A stretch of DNA of 64,000 nucleotides, taken from assembly GCA_963681505.1 (NCBI GenBank), contig OY811973.1:9582559-9646558 (forward strand). Reading direction: 5' to 3'. The notes below the pieces were generated by a model. The model was not told the DNA's origin, ran no database searches, and was given only the letters and a program-made list of their open reading frames with translations. Both the position numbers and the translations under genes were made by a program. Each line of letters starts with the position of its first letter. The first letter of the stretch is position 1. Shown here in pieces: positions 11,026 through 24,561 of this stretch. This stretch comes from Eunapius fragilis (taxonomy: Eukaryota > Porifera > Demospongiae > Spongillida > Spongillidae).

Positions 11026-14000
11026 CATCTCCTCCATTTTGGGATGTTCTGTGGCCAGAGCATTGGCTGTGGCACCTATATGGCTTCAGAGCTCGGTGTG
11101 GCTTTGGTACAGGTGTTGTATATTAGAGTGGCGGTGGTGGATGGGACGAATAGGCTTGGTGATGCGCTCATGTTGGTGGACATAATGTAGTTGTTGCTGG
11201 GTGACCTGTCCAAGTGGCTGTGGAGGGGGGTGGGGGGCGGGGAGGTAAGGAGACCTTGCTTGTTTGCGATGAAAGGGATTACAATGTCTGGTTGTGGCAC
11301 ACTATGCCAAAATGTCCTTACTGAGCTGGTTCCATGGGATCAAGGTAAGCTTTGTCCCTCACTACTGCCTGCCTGAAGGAGCTGTTGTATTTGATACAGA
11401 CGCTAACCATGTAGGAGGAGAGCAGCTGAGGAACAATGGCCTGATACTTTACCAGCTGCAGTGTGCCTTGGGGAAGGACAGCAGATGGATCACCAAAAAT
11501 ACATTCCAGGCAATGCAAAGTATTTACTATTATTCAAAATGTGGTCAGATGCATACGTAAATGTTGTATATGAGACATTTCCACTATGGTAAATGAAAGC
11601 TAGTTTTATTGTCACATATGCCACATTTGCTAACACATTTGCACCACACGTGTTTAATATTAAATACATTGTAAATCCAAATTATCAGGCAGTGAAATTC
11701 ACCAAGCTCCTCTTACTAGCACCCCCCCTCCTCCACCTCCCCTCCTCCTTTCAACTGTAGAGCGTTGGAGCCCTTATTGGGCTATTGGACCTAGAAGGCA
11801 ATCGTGAAAACGTAATGAATTTACATTTACGGACCTCCTCCAGCACTAGATACTTTACACCTCAGCAGGAGGGGAAGGAGACACCATAGAATACCTCCAG
11901 GCTGCTTGATTGCCGGTGGTCACGGTAGCATATGCATCTGGATCCAGCTGATGAGGAGCTGATGGTGCTAGTGAGAGTGGTGGTGATGGTGGATATCAGG
12001 TTCTTTGCACCTGTCTTCAGACATGATGCCGATTGATGCACAAGATGATGATCAGCTCACCTGAGGCACCCGGGGGGAGTGTCAGGAGGGACTGCACCAC
12101 TAGGATGCATATGATCCCATTAGCCGGCCAGAGCACAAAGGGTGATAATAGGCCGGTCAAGGGCCCGCACCAGTAACCATCCGAGCTAGCCACATAACCA
12201 CAGGCAAACACACATGTACGCTGATAAAGGAATTATTAGGGCTACAACCATGCTTACATCCGTAAACAGCTCCTTAAACCAAATGTAGTACTAGGTGAAA
12301 TGAAAATGACGAGAATGACTGCAACCATCTCATTACTACTGCAATGCATGAACCCAACACTTGTACATTAACAAGTATATAATCTTCAAAAATGTCTTTT
12401 AAGTGATAGTGAACTTTTTAGTGAATTAAATAACTCTTTTTTATGACCCAGGCTGGGCTAGCTCAAAAGGTTGATTTTTTCAAAATGTAGAAGGCAAAGG
12501 CACTCAATTGGTACAGCTTACTTAGCAAGCGGTACAAATAGAGCTCCACCAGTGGATGCCCCCACTTCTCCATGTTGGGATGCTCCCCTCCTCCACCTCC
12601 ACCTCCTCCACCTCCTCCACCTCCATACCCCTTGATACATTACTTGTGGTTCGCACTAAGAGGTGGACGTAGAAGCAGGGATGGTGGGAGGGGGGTAACA
12701 GGGGTGACTTTGGGGCACTTATGTATTTTGTTTATTAATGGAATGAAATTTATAACTGGGTCATTATTCCATAGCTGGTTAATGTGAAGTTGGACAATGC
12801 CTTTGATTTGTAAGCAACTTTTCATATATTTTTGTCCAGATCTGAAAGTGGCTTTGGTCCAAATATTGTAAATGGCTTAGGAAATACACCATTGCAAATA
12901 ATTAATTATTTCCATACCATCGTTCTTCAGATTAGGGGCATAAGTGGAATCAAATTGATGCCCTTACTATGTAAAACCAAAATATGTGAAAGAGATTAAA
13001 GGGTTAAAAGTTAATGAGCGTTTACATTATTGGAGTCACTTGTAGAGTTATTAATTTTTACTAAAAGGAAACCATTGTATGGAATATGCTGGGAACCACA
13101 TGTGATTGAACATAAAGATGCCATTTTGTTTCTTTTCCTAGCACCTATGTTGTTCATATACACCACAAGGGCAAGTTGCCATAGCAGTATAAACTGTGGC
13201 TTTTGGTTAGATGTAAACATGACTCTGCACATCCTCAGCCAAAACGCAAACACTTCAGAGGTTTCTGCTCTGACCCACCCCAAAGTGGAGATTTAGCATG
13301 CAAGAATTGTGCCAGGTTTATGTAACCAGTGGGTGTGGCCGAACTGTCACATTTGGTTGGGTACTAGGGTTGCAAGGTTTACAATGATAGTTACAGTCCA
13401 ATGGGATTGCACCATGTCATTATCACCCACAGACTGTGGATAACTAATAGTTCCTATGTGTCTCTTGGGGAAGTTACAATTTGTCACATTGCAACTCCAT
13501 AGTCCCAAACACAGAATGGGCTGTGAATGGTTAGTGACACCATTAATGGTCTTATTTAACAGTGACGGTACTTAGACGTTCTATCCATCTCTCATCTCAT
13601 AAATAAAAGCAATGAAACAAGTTATTAGAGATAAATGATTATTTATAAATAGCACAAAATATTACTATGCAGTGAACAACATTGATTTCAAGTTACTAAG
13701 TTTAACAGGTAACCTCATAATCTACTTAAGTTTGAAGTTGTTCTTGGATAACTAATTTTAACAAATTAGGCCATTATGAAATGAAGTAGAAAGTTTAAAA
13801 ATTCTGTAATTACGTAAAAAAAGTAAAAATTCAAATTTAATAAATTGCAGTGGTCTTGGTGTTTGTGTTTTCAAGTTTGATTTGTTGTTCTGAATATTAA
13901 GCAGAATTTCATAATTTTTCAAATGTTATTCAGCAGTTTATAAATCTCTCAATTAGTTATAAGTTGCTGTAGATTATGAGTGGGGAGACAAAGTGTGATC

Positions 14001-14640
14001 GGAGGGCCTGGGGAGGAGTGACCAGAAGACAAACATCCTGTAGTGGCCCTGTGGGCATGTGGCCAGAACATAGGCTGTGGCACCTACACGGCTTCAGAGC
14101 TCGATATGGCTTTGGTACAGGTGTTGCATTACAGTGGTGGTGGTGGATGGGATGGATAGGCTTGGTGATGGACCTAATGTGGTGGTCGCTGGGTGTCCTG
14201 CCCAAGTGGTGGCATGGGGAGGAAGGGGGAGGGAACGAAGAGATGCAGCACCTCAGGCTGTGAGTCTCATCAGGTTTATTGACCCAATCTTTGGACATGA
14301 TGCCGATTGATGCACAAGATGATGATCAGCTCACCTGAGGCACCCGGGGGGAGTGTCAGGAGGGACTGCACCACTAGGGTGCGTATAATCCCATGTGCCG
14401 GCTGGAGTACAAAGGGTGATAATAGGCCGGTCGAGGGCCCGCACCAGTAACCATCCGAGCTAGCCACATAACCACAGGCAAACACAGATGTACGCTGATA
14501 AGGAATTATTAGGGCTACAACCATATTTACATCCGTAAACAGCACCTTGACCAAATGTGGTACTATGGGAAATGAAAATGACGAGAATGACTGCAACAAT
14601 CTCCTCTCACGTATTTACTGCATGAGTGAACACCCTTCCC

Positions 14641-15326
14641 TAGCTCCACCAGTGGACACCCCTGCTAGCTCCACCAGTGGACACCCCTGCTAGCTCCACC
14701 AGTGGACACCCCTGCTAGCACCACCAGTGGACACCCCTGCTAGCTCCACCAGTGGACACCCCTGCTAGCTCCACCAGTGGACACCCCTGCCAGCTCCACC
14801 AGTGGACACCCCTGCTAGCTCCACCAGTGGACACCCCTGCTAGCACCACCAGTGGACACCCCTGCTAGCTCCACCAGTGGACACCCCTGCTAGCTCCACC
14901 AGTGGACACCCCTGCCAGCTCCACCAGTGGACACCCCTGCTAGCTCCACCAGTGAACACCCCTGCTAGCTCCACCAGTGGACACCCCTGCCAGCTCCACA
15001 AGTGGACACCCCTGCTAGCTCCACCAGTGGACACCCCTGCTAGCTCCACCAGTGGACACCCCTGCTAGCTCCACCAGTGGACACCCCTGCCAGCTCCACA
15101 AGTGGACACCCCTGCTAGCTCCACCAGTGGACACCCCTGATAGCTCCACCAGTGGACACCCCTGCTAGCTCCACCAGTGGACATCCCTGGTAGCTCCACC
15201 ACTGGACACTCCTGCTAGCTCCACCAGTGGACACCCCTGCTAGCTCCACCAGTGGACACTCCTGCTAGCTCCACCAGTGGACACCCCTGCTAGCTCCACC
15301 AGTGGACACCCCTGCTAGCTCCACCA
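14641..15326. repeat. 25-bp minisatellite, about 27 copies
   Basis: Same unit as 8940-11025 at the homologous position of a later array unit, with its own variants (TAGCACCACC, CAGCTCCACAAG). A unit length that is not a multiple of three opens short frames on both strands; these are not genes. Confidence 0.97.
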
Positions 15327-17940
15327 TATCTCCTCCATGTTGGGATGTCCTCACTACTCCACCTGTAGAAACACTCAATACACCCCACCACCCCCCCCCC
15401 CCCCCCCGTCCCCCTCATACGCCTTGCTCCACCACTTGAGGATTCTGTTACGATGTGGACGTAGAAGCAGGGATGGTGAGGGGTTGTGGCGGGGGGGATT
15501 AGGGGGTGGGGTGATAGGTGGTGGGGGTGGGTATCTTGTCACACCTATATATTTTGTTTATTAATTAATGGGAATGAAATTTATAGCTGGGTCATTATTC
15601 CATAGCTGGTTAATGTGAAGTTGGACAATGCCTTTGATTTGTAAGCAACTTTTCATATATTTTTGTCCAGATCTGAAAGTGACTTTGGTCCAAAGATCAT
15701 AAATGGCTTAGGAAATACACCTTTGCGAATAATTAATTATTTCCATGCTATCGTTCTTCAGATTAGGGGCATAAGTGGAATCAAATTGATGCCCTTACTA
15801 TGTAATACCAAAATGTGATGTGTCTATGTGAAAGAGATTAAAGGGTTAAAAGTTAATGAGCGCTTACATTGTTGGAGTCACTTGTAGAGTTAATAATTTA
15901 TAAGGAAACCATTGTATGGTATATGCTGGGAACCACATGTGATTGAACATAAAGATGCCATTTTGTTTCTTTTCCTAGCACCTATGTTGTTCATATACAC
16001 CACAAGGGCAAGTTGCCATAGCTGTATAAACTGTGGCTTTTGGTTAGATGTAAACATGACTCAGCACATCCTCTGCCGAAACGCAAACACTTCAGAGATT
16101 TCTGCTCTGACCCACTCCAAAGTGGAGATTTAGCACGCAAGCCAGTGATATATAACCAGTGGGTGTGGCCGAACTGTCGCATTTGGTTGCGCAGTTGGGT
16201 TGCAAGGTTTACAATGATAGTTACAGTCCAATGGGATTGCACCATGTCATTATCATCCACAGACTGTGTTCGTATGAACTAACTGTTTATATGTGTCCTT
16301 CGACAGGTTACAATTTGTCACATTGCAACTCCAGAGTCCAGACTAGGGAGGTAACACAGGATGGGCTGTGAATGGTTAGTGACACCACTAATGGTCTTAT
16401 TTAATAGTGAAGTACTTAGACATTCTATCCATCTCTCATCTCATAAACAAAAACACATGAAAGAAGTAAAAACATTTATTTGACAGAAAAAATATTCAGT
16501 GAACAACACTGATTTCAAGTTACTAAGTTTGATAGTGAGATATTAACATTTAGCATCATAATCTGCTTTTAAAATGTTATGGTTGAAGTCGTTGTTGGAA
16601 AATTAATTATAACAAGTATATCTAATCAGTCCATTATGAAAAGAATGGGAAACTAAAATTCTGTAATTACGTAATAGTAAAATCTTGTAGTGCTTTCAAG
16701 TTTGATTTGTTGTGTACTAACTAGTAATTTCATTTTTTTTTTCAAACGCTATTGAGCAGTTTATAAATCTCTCAATTAGTCAAAAGTTGCTGTAGATTAT
16801 GAGTGGGGATACTAAGTGTGATCGGTGGGCCTGGGGAGGAGAGACCAGAGGACAAACACCCTGTAGTGGCCCTGTGGGCATGTGGCCAGAACATAGGCTG
16901 TGGCACCAATAAGGCTTCAGAGCTCAAAATGGCTTTGGTACAGGTGTGGTGGTAGTGATGGATGGGATAGATAGGCTTGGTGAGTGGTGGTTGCTGGGTG
17001 CCTTGCCCAAGAGAGGAGGGGGGGGGGGAAGGGGGGCCAGGGGGATGGGGATTGGTTGCTTGGCTCCACGAGCTCCAGCAACCTGTCTAAGAACAGTGGT
17101 GGTGGTGGATGGGATGAATAGGCTTGGTGATGCGCTCATGTTGGACATAATGTGGTTGTCGCTGGGTGCCCTGTCCAAGTGGCAGCATGGGAAGGAGGCA
17201 GGGGGAGAAAGCAGCAGGAGGGGAGGGAGAGACTGATGGGCTGCAGCTTGAGGAAACCCGATGCTCATGGGGGGAAGTGGGAGGGGGGAGGGGGAGGGTG
17301 GGGGGATGGGGATAGGTTACTTGGCTCCAAGGTCCCTGTAGTGGAGCAGGCGCTGGACCATGACTTGCTTAGAGACGGTGGCTGTCAAGTTGGCTTGCAT
17401 GACGCGAAGAGATGCAGCACCTCAGGCTGTGAGGCTCATCAGGTTCTTTGAACCAATCTTTGGACATGATGCCGATTGATGCACAAGATGATGATCAGCT
17501 CACCTGAGGCACCCGGGGGGAGTGTCAGGAGGGACTGCACCACTAGGGTGCGTATGATCCCATAAGCCGGCCGGAGCACAAAGGGTGATAATAGGCCGGT
17601 CGAGGGCCCGCACCAGTAACCATCTGAGCTAGCCACATAACCACAGGCAAACACAGATGTACGCTGATAAGGAATTATTAGGGCTACAACCATGTTTACA
17701 TCCGTAAACAGCACCTTGAACCAAATGTGGTACTATGGGAAATTTAAATGACTACGATCATCTCCTTTTCCCACATAGCTACTCCAGTAACAGTGTATAA
17801 TCTAGAAAATGAATATTGAGCTTTTAAATGATGCCCCATCCATTGCTATATCAATACATTGTTTTTTCCCAAATGCAGATGCTGATGAACGAACAGACGT
17901 GCTGTTTGTACAGCTTGTTCTCAGCAAGCTGTATAGATAG

Positions 17941-18090
17941 AGCTCCACCAGTGGACACCCCTGCTCTAGCTCCACCAGTGGACACCCCTGCTCTAGCTCC
18001 ACCAGTGGACACCCCTGCTCTAGCTCCATCAGTGGACACCCACCAGTGGACACCCCTGCTCTAGCTCTACCAGTGGATACCCCTGCTAGC
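17941..18090. repeat. Minisatellite variant, 27-bp unit, about 6 copies
   Basis: AGCTCCACCAGTGGACACCC followed by CTGCTCT: the 25-bp unit with a 2-bp CT insertion, plus one truncated unit. It lies at the homologous position of the last array unit. Confidence 0.9.
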
Positions 18091-18207
18091 TCCACACACA
18101 CCCCTCCTCTACCTCAATGCCCCCCTGAGGATGCCGCTAAGAGGTGGACATTGAATTAGGGATGATGGGGGTGACAGGTTGTGCCATATATATATATATA
18201 TATATAT

Positions 18208-18457
18208 GGGACAGTGTCCAGCAGAATCACCCTTCTGGCTAGTTTTTCAAGTTTTCAAATTTTTTGATTTTCCTTGAACACCCATGAGCTTCTGTCAATT
18301 GGTCCTTACGCATCCTTAATCGGACTATCCATCACAAAGTTATTAAGCACTGAATTTATAATTAGCCATACATTTCAATGCGAGCGTTACTTTTCTTTTG
18401 CTTGTTCTGGAAATTTTGAATAAGTACCATAAGGGTGATTTAGCTGGACACTGTCCC
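18208..18457. mobile_element. MITE with 31-bp TIRs flanked by TA repeats
   Basis: The ends GGGACAGTGTCCAGC...ACCCTT-TGG match in inverted orientation with three mismatches. Both sides abut (TA)n, fitting TA-target (Tc1/mariner-like) insertion. The 5' end recurs at 39241-39305, and the central part resembles 38566-38787. There is no transposase. Confidence 0.8.
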
Positions 18458-19322
18458 ATATATATATATATATATAATTATAATTAATGAGAATGAAATT
18501 ATAATTGCTTCTTTCCATAACTGAACATCATGAAGTTGGACTCTATGTCTTTGATTTGTGTACAATTTGTATCCTGATATGAAAGCGACTTTGACCCCCA
18601 AAAAATTCTATAACATTTCCTGTAGGGGCAAAAATCAATGCCCTTACGACATAAAACCAAATATGATGTGCGTATGGGAAGCAGATTAAAGAGTTAAAAA
18701 ATAATGTGCATAAACAAAATTGAAGTCACTTGCAGATTTATTTATTGTTTGCAAAAAGGAAGCCATGTTATGTATTGAACTTTGGTATATGCTGGGAACC
18801 ACATGTGAAGGATGCCATTTTGTTTCTTTTCCTAGCACCTATGTTGTTCATATACACCACAAGGGTATTGCACAACAAGTTTTTATAGCTGTGGCTTTTG
18901 GTTAGATGTAAACAGGTAGCATGACTCAGCACATCCTCGGCCATGACCCACTCCAAAGTGGAGATTTAGCATCAATGTTTAATTAAGCCGGATGGGAAGG
19001 AGTGCCAGTGATATGTAACCAGTGGGTGTGGCCCAACTGTCACATTTGTTTGGGTACTAGGGTTGCAAGGTTTACAATGATAGTTACAGTCCAATGGGAT
19101 TGCACCATGTCATTGTCACCCACAGACTGTGTTCGTATAAACTAATAGTTTATATGTGCCCCTTTGGCAGGTTACAATTTGTCCAATTGCAACCCTGACT
19201 AAGGGATAACACAGGATGGGCTGTGAATGGTTAGTGACACCACTAATGGTCTTATTTAACAGTGAAGGTACTTAGACGTTCTATCCATCTCTCATCTCAT
19301 AAATAAAAACTCATGAAACAAG

Positions 19323-19385
19323 TAATAAAAGACATTCTCACCAAACATTCTCAAAGACATTCTCTTTGAGAATGTTTTATAATAA
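19323..19385. repeat. Short derivative of foldback family A
   Basis: AAGTAATAAAAGACATTCTC ... GAGAATGTTTTATAA keeps only the outer ends of family A. It marks the left edge of a dispersed repeat that restarts with a similar mini-foldback at 39490. Confidence 0.6.
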
Positions 19386-20350
19386 TAAGAAAGCCACCGT
19401 TTTTTTCCATTAACCATGAAATGAAGGACCAGCAGGAATAAAGCATAAGCAGATAGTGCACGTGGGCGGTATCACGTGTATGTTACATAACATATGCCGG
19501 TTGTAACCGCCTTTATTCAGAAACATGCAAATTTCAACTCTGATCCACATATGATTAAGGAGCTTTGCCTATTGTAGTGTAGCCAGACGCATAGCACTAT
19601 ATAATAAAACTTTGTGGTTTAACAGGAATAGGACCTTTTATCCCACTTTAACTATTCTGCTGTACAAACACAACTACCATCTACCATTGATGCGCTTTAT
19701 TAAATCATGCGCTGTCCCCATAAAAAGGCATGTAGGCTACATGTATGTATATATGCCATGAGGTGAACACCACACATGTCATTGCACCACACTTTCGATG
19801 CAACTTCCGATGGTACCCCAATGGCCAGGAGTATTGAGGAAGGCCTGCAGTATAAGTGATCCACACGTAAACGTGACTAGCATCATAGACTACGAAGCTA
19901 CGAGCCGCATCGCCTCATTTATGATAACACGCACCGACAGTGGAGTATTCAGGCTCAGTAGTAAGAGATGAGGAAGGATATCGCAAGCCAATCCACTCCA
20001 AACATGGAAGTTGTATATGACACTACTGCTTATTCCTCATACGTCTCCCCTTGATAACATCTGAAGCTTGTTTAATTCTTGGTGTAAAATTGCTTTACTT
20101 CCTATTGCAGTCATAACTTATTGTACTACATAGCATGGTTTTGCCAATCCTCCCACCACCCTGCACACGCAGGATCATAATCACATCTGCCTACACACAG
20201 TGCAATGACGATGACAGCATAAAGATATTCCTGTCCAATACTTACATGGGTGTCCATGAATCACGAAGTTTAAATCAGTATAACTCGGGATTGAAATAAC
20301 CATTTAATTTCATTAAAATACATTACCTTCATCAGGCATATACTAACTAT
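19386..20350. repeat. Dispersed repeat D, copy 1
   Basis: Shares GAAGGACCAGCAG, GTTACATAACATATGC and CCTTTATTCAGAAACAT with 39580-39700, and GATGGTACCCCAATGGCCAG through GACACTACTGCTTATTCCTC with 40990-41215. No coding content is recognised. Confidence 0.8.
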
Positions 20351-20649
20351 CCAATATTATTGTAAATGGTTATATAATAGTATCAAAACCCTCATAAATC
20401 AACATATTCAAAGCCCTTTATTATCAAGATTATTCATAATTAAGGTTAGAGATGTTTGATATTAATTATTTATAAATAACTCAAGGTATGATATGTTGTG
20501 GAACAACATTGATTTCAAGTTACTAAGTCTAGTAGTGAGATATAAACATTTAAAAAAAACATAACATAGTGCAGTAGAATACAGCTACATATAATCAGAT
20601 TACTAAGTACAATAACAGTAAATATACACTGACATATATGATCAAAACC

Positions 20650-20990
20650 AGCCTATAATGAGACTCTGCCTTCATGCACTGCTAGGGCCAGATCACAATA
20701 AACTGAGTGGGTGGTGGTACGAAGACCTGCTTCCTCGCAGGCACATGATAGCACTGCACAGTAATCTATAGCAAAAGACAGACGACATCTCAGCCAGCCC
20801 ATAATGAGGGAATATGCCTTGCCTTGTTTTTCAGATAGTAGGTCGGCTAACCGTTTGTAAAAAGTGGTGGCTTCTCTTACCATTGCACCCGAGGTGGAAA
20901 AAACAAGGGGTGTGAAGACACCATGTTCAACATCTCGAATGTGTTGTCATATTCCCATTTCTTGGCTTGCTCATGGGTGCGAAAGAGAGC
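20650..20990 (-). pseudogene. Non-LTR retroelement C-terminal remnant
   Basis: Read from about 20990 downwards: EQAKKWEY, a frameshift, then EHGVFTPLVFSTSGAM, EATTFYKRLADLLSEKQGKA, and MGWLRCRLSFAI before a stop near 20653. This tail pattern ('...TPLVFSTSGGMG...F.KRLA.LL...M.WLRC.LSF') is the end of reverse-transcriptase proteins common in sponges and cnidarians, from memory of the family. Only the last ~110 residues survive. Confidence 0.55.
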
Positions 20991-20999
20991 AGAAAGAGG

Positions 21000-21920
21000 T
21001 TTTGATACAAAGCTAGATGCATTAGGATGCAACATTTAAGATTAAAGTTATTACGGCTGAAGCAGTTGTTTGATAACTAATTTTAATAACCATATCTAAT
21101 CAGCCTTTATGAAATGAAGTAGGAAACAAAATTTTAAAATTATATAATTATGTAATAGCTAATGAGTATAACTCAGACTCAATTAAAATTGCAGTGGCCA
21201 TCTAGTGTTTTCAAGTTGCTTTAAATATTAATAGAATTTTTTTAAACAGTTTATAAACCTCTTATTTAGTTAAACATTGCTGTACATTATTATAGACAAC
21301 TTTTGTTAACTTTTTGATTAATTACATTATTAAAAGAGCTAATTAATCAAAAAGTTAACTAACTTTAAACCTAGCCTCTGCGTGGGAGTGACATGCTGCA
21401 CCCACACTGGCCAGCATATGCTCCAGAGCTGAGAGCACCTTATTACCTGACATGAGGATATCACCAGCAGTATGACATATGCATATCATTGACCAGTCAG
21501 TAATATCTCACGCAGGCAACTAACACACAAAAAACATAAGTGGTTCTTATGCTAGGGCGATTACATCTTGATTCATCGCGAGCGCGTGACAGTCACGCGA
21601 AGAATGCTAATTAGTGCTTGCTGCAATCGGATTGTTAGAATTATATTCCTACCTGGTTGGCCACGATTTTGTTGCCAGTTTCCCCAGACCTTACTGACGC
21701 GTAGCCGTGATGTAATCCATCCGCAGCTGCGTCCGTTGGGTTTGGGGACCAGACTAGGGGAGTGGCATGTGTCCCGATTGCGAGTGTGAAGTTAATGTTT
21801 ACGTACATGTCACATGCTAAAGGCAAAATTTAGCAGCCTCGGGAGGATGTTGCAAAAAAAAATTCAAATTAAGCCAATAGAAATAAAAATACCACCATCA
21901 AAATAAGCATTAAAAAACAA
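21000..21920. other. Intergenic with a small palindrome
   Basis: No gene is supported. At 21308-21357 GTTAACTTTTTGATTAATTA and its inverse TAATTAATCAAAAAGTTAAC flank a short loop, giving a strong hairpin. Confidence 0.6.
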
Positions 21921-22571
21921 TTTTATATTTTGACCCCTTTTAAAATTTTTTGTCAATTCAGACACATGCATTCAGTTCCATGCATTTAAATGGACGCGTC
22001 AGTAGTGCGCGGAAAATTAACGGACGTTTGCAATGACGCGTTAGGAGTACGTAATGCATGAGCGTCCGAAATTTCTGGCAATGCAATAAGAACCACAGAC
22101 CTAGTCAATAATGCTTTGAAATGGAGAGAAGCATCTGCCAGGCGCACATACTCTGTACCTGTACCCAATTCTTTGTGGCATATAGGTAAGGTCAAGCATA
22201 CACACTGTGTAACATTTACATGTGCATTTGGCAGCTATTTCTTTTGTTTGATATGAATGCATGACTGTGGCAAATAAAGTGACTGTCATATGGACACTTT
22301 CGATGTGGTTATGTAAAGAATCTAGGACGTCGTAACAAATGTCACCACGTCGTAAAAAAATCTCCAGAGGTCGTCTTTCACATTTTGTTACTGATGGCTT
22401 GCCATACGGAGGGCCTAATTTCCACGCGTTCAATGAGAGCAGACAGCAGTGTTTTGGGGGGGGGGGGGGGGGGGGGGGTCCGAATAACCGCAGCCTATAA
22501 CCGCAGTTGATAATACCCTAAGTAGTTAATTTGTTGTTACGTACGTAAGCTTAAAACGGCTAGTAAACCTT
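21920..22571. repeat. Dispersed repeat E, copy 1
   Basis: Closely matches 56015-56706: AATGGACGCGT, GCGGAAAATTAACGGACGTT, CAATGCAATAAGAACCACAG, CTGCCAGGCGCACATACTCT, CAATGAGAGCAGACAGC, a long G run (22456-22478), then GTCCGAATAACCGCAGCC. The frames on the minus strand are similar in both copies but match no family I know. Confidence 0.85.
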
Positions 22572-23800
22572 AAAGCTTAACCGATTACCACCAAGAGACG
22601 CACATCTGCGCTTACGTTACCAAAGAATTCTTCCAGACCATTTAAAATATTATACCAATTTGAACTTATTCATGTTCGCAGATTATATTGTTGAAACCAT
22701 GCATGATTCTGCTATTCTGCTACCTAACATTGCTCTGCTGCCTCATTTTATATTTGATTTTGAACAATTCTACTGTAGTTAATTGGTTAAAGGACCTACT
22801 TCATTCTTATGAAGATTTCAAAAACAAGGTTTTGCATGAATTGCCATTCGGAAAATAACTGGTCAGATGAGTAAGAAAGGCCGGTATAGTGCATGCTTTC
22901 CCGCCGCATAGCACGCGCATGCATGCACTTTTTAAATGCTATAGTAAATTATCAACTGACGTGCTTGTATCTGCCTCTTTGATAAACGGCATGCACGCGC
23001 GTGTGAACTGCTGATAAAGTAAAAGGCGAGTGTTTTTTTTTTGTGCTAAGAGGAATAATTTGCAATAGCTGGGCTGCTCCAGAGAAGTAAATTTTTGATG
23101 GAGCTATGCACATGGTTGTAACTAAAGCTGCTGACCTCAGGGCCATATGCCATGGCTTAGAGCACAATGATCACCATTTGCAATGATGGGCTTGACATAT
23201 ATGACATATGAACTTCAAGGCTGGAGACAAGTGCTGTCTGCTTTTCAACCAACGGGACTGCCTCCAAGATGTCTTTGTAGGACACAGCCTGTGATGAGTG
23301 AGGATGAGGACAGGTCAAAGGTTGGTTGATGAGGATGAGAGATATATGTACCCTCATGCCAAAGGTACTGGTGCTGGTGGTCTCATGTTGAGGTACTGGT
23401 GGTTAGAGATTTTGCATAGCACTCCCCCCCCCCCCCTCCCCCCCCCCCCCCCCCTCCCCAAACCCCATCCATGCAGAGAAGTGTGGTGGTAATTGCCCCC
23501 CATGCTTCCTCTAGTATTTTAATGCAGCACACAATCCAGGAAAACAAAGACAAGCTGCTTTTTAACAATTATGGGGGCAGGTGGGGGAGAGGGGGATAAG
23601 GCCATCAAAACTGCCTCCAAGGTACCTTTGTAGCTTTCTCCTTAGAGCCAGCCTTACCCCTGAAGGCTAGGGCTCAATGGAACATGACCACATCCAGCAT
23701 GCATCCACTTAACACAGGCTTTCCCTGAGCTAGGACACGTGATGAGTGGGGACGAGGACAGGTTAAAGGTAGGTTGGTGAGGATGAGGATATGAATGCTC
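22572..23800. other. Intergenic, no gene recognised
   Basis: Unique-looking AT-rich sequence followed by GAGGATGAG-rich DNA. Interrupted C run at about 23423-23458. Nothing coding could be supported. Confidence 0.5.
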
Positions 23801-23805
23801 ATGTC

Positions 23806-24035
23806 AAGGTGAGGGTATGTACTCTCGTGTTGTGGAGGATAACCTCATTTTGAGGGTACTGGTGGGTGAGGGTATGTACCCTCATGTTATGGAGGATAAC
23901 CTCATGTTAAGGGTACTGGTGGTTAGGGTATGTACCCTCATGTTGTGGAGGATAACCTCATGTTGAGGGTACTGGTGGGTGAAGGTATGTACCCTCATGT
24001 TGTGGAGGATAACCTCACGTTGAGGGTAGTGGTGG
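23806..24035. repeat. Minisatellite of about 56-59 bp, four copies
   Basis: Unit: GAGGGTATGTACCCTCATGT, TGTGGAGGATAACCTCATGT, TGAGGGTACTGGTGG. Each unit contains the small palindrome GAGGGTATGTACCCTC. Confidence 0.85.
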
Positions 24036-24352
24036 TTGTTGCTGTGAATACAGTGATGGGATGGTATTACAAGGGCCACACAATCAAGTCAATGTATGCG
24101 GCCATCAGATGAGGCAAAAAGAATGCAAGAATCTAACTAGCAAGATCACACTGTGCCTACACATGCAAGGCTGCAGCTGCAGATAAGAGGGAGCTGGGGG
24201 GGTGGGGGGTGGGGGAGGAGGGGGTAGGGATAATAATGAGCATATAAGCTTGCTTATAGTCCAATTTGTGGACAGGTCTGACATATGCAATTGATCTTCA
24301 GAAATACCCCTACCCACATCCCACCCCCAAACTATAAAAGTTATCTATGGCT

Positions 24353-24465
24353 GGCCATAACATCAGGAGACTGTAGACTGTCGGCCATAACATCAGGAGA
24401 CTGTAGACTGTCGGCCGTAACATCAGGAGGCTATAGACTATTGGCCATGACATCAGGTGGCCTCT
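24353..24465. repeat. 30-bp direct repeat, about 3.7 copies
   Basis: GGCCATAACATCAGGAGACT followed by GTAGACTGTC, the last copies diverged (GGCCATGACATCAGGTGGCC). Confidence 0.9.
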
Positions 24466-24561
24466 GTGTGCCTCTAGATATTTTTAGATTTGTGAAAATG
24501 CGCACTTGATACATTTTCACATGTAGGTCCACCATTGCACATCGGAAGTTTCGTTAGAAAC

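Larger units (their letters stand above)
4990..19310. repeat. Tandem array of at least five diverged 2-3 kb units
   Basis: The landmark GATGCCGATTGATGCACAAG recurs in the same orientation at about 5630, 8437, 12024, 14299 and 17468. Other landmarks repeat in the same order: the block ending GTTCATATACACCACAA (about 6810, 13150, 15990, 18845), TTAGTGACACCA(C/T)TAATGG (about 7210, 13530, 16375, 19230) and TTGCTGTAGATTATGA (about 8020, 13965, 16790). No complete gene was recognised inside a unit. Short recurring frames such as CWEPHVIEH-DAILFLFLAP (about 6750, 13090, 15920) exist in several units but carry no known domain. Confidence 0.85.
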
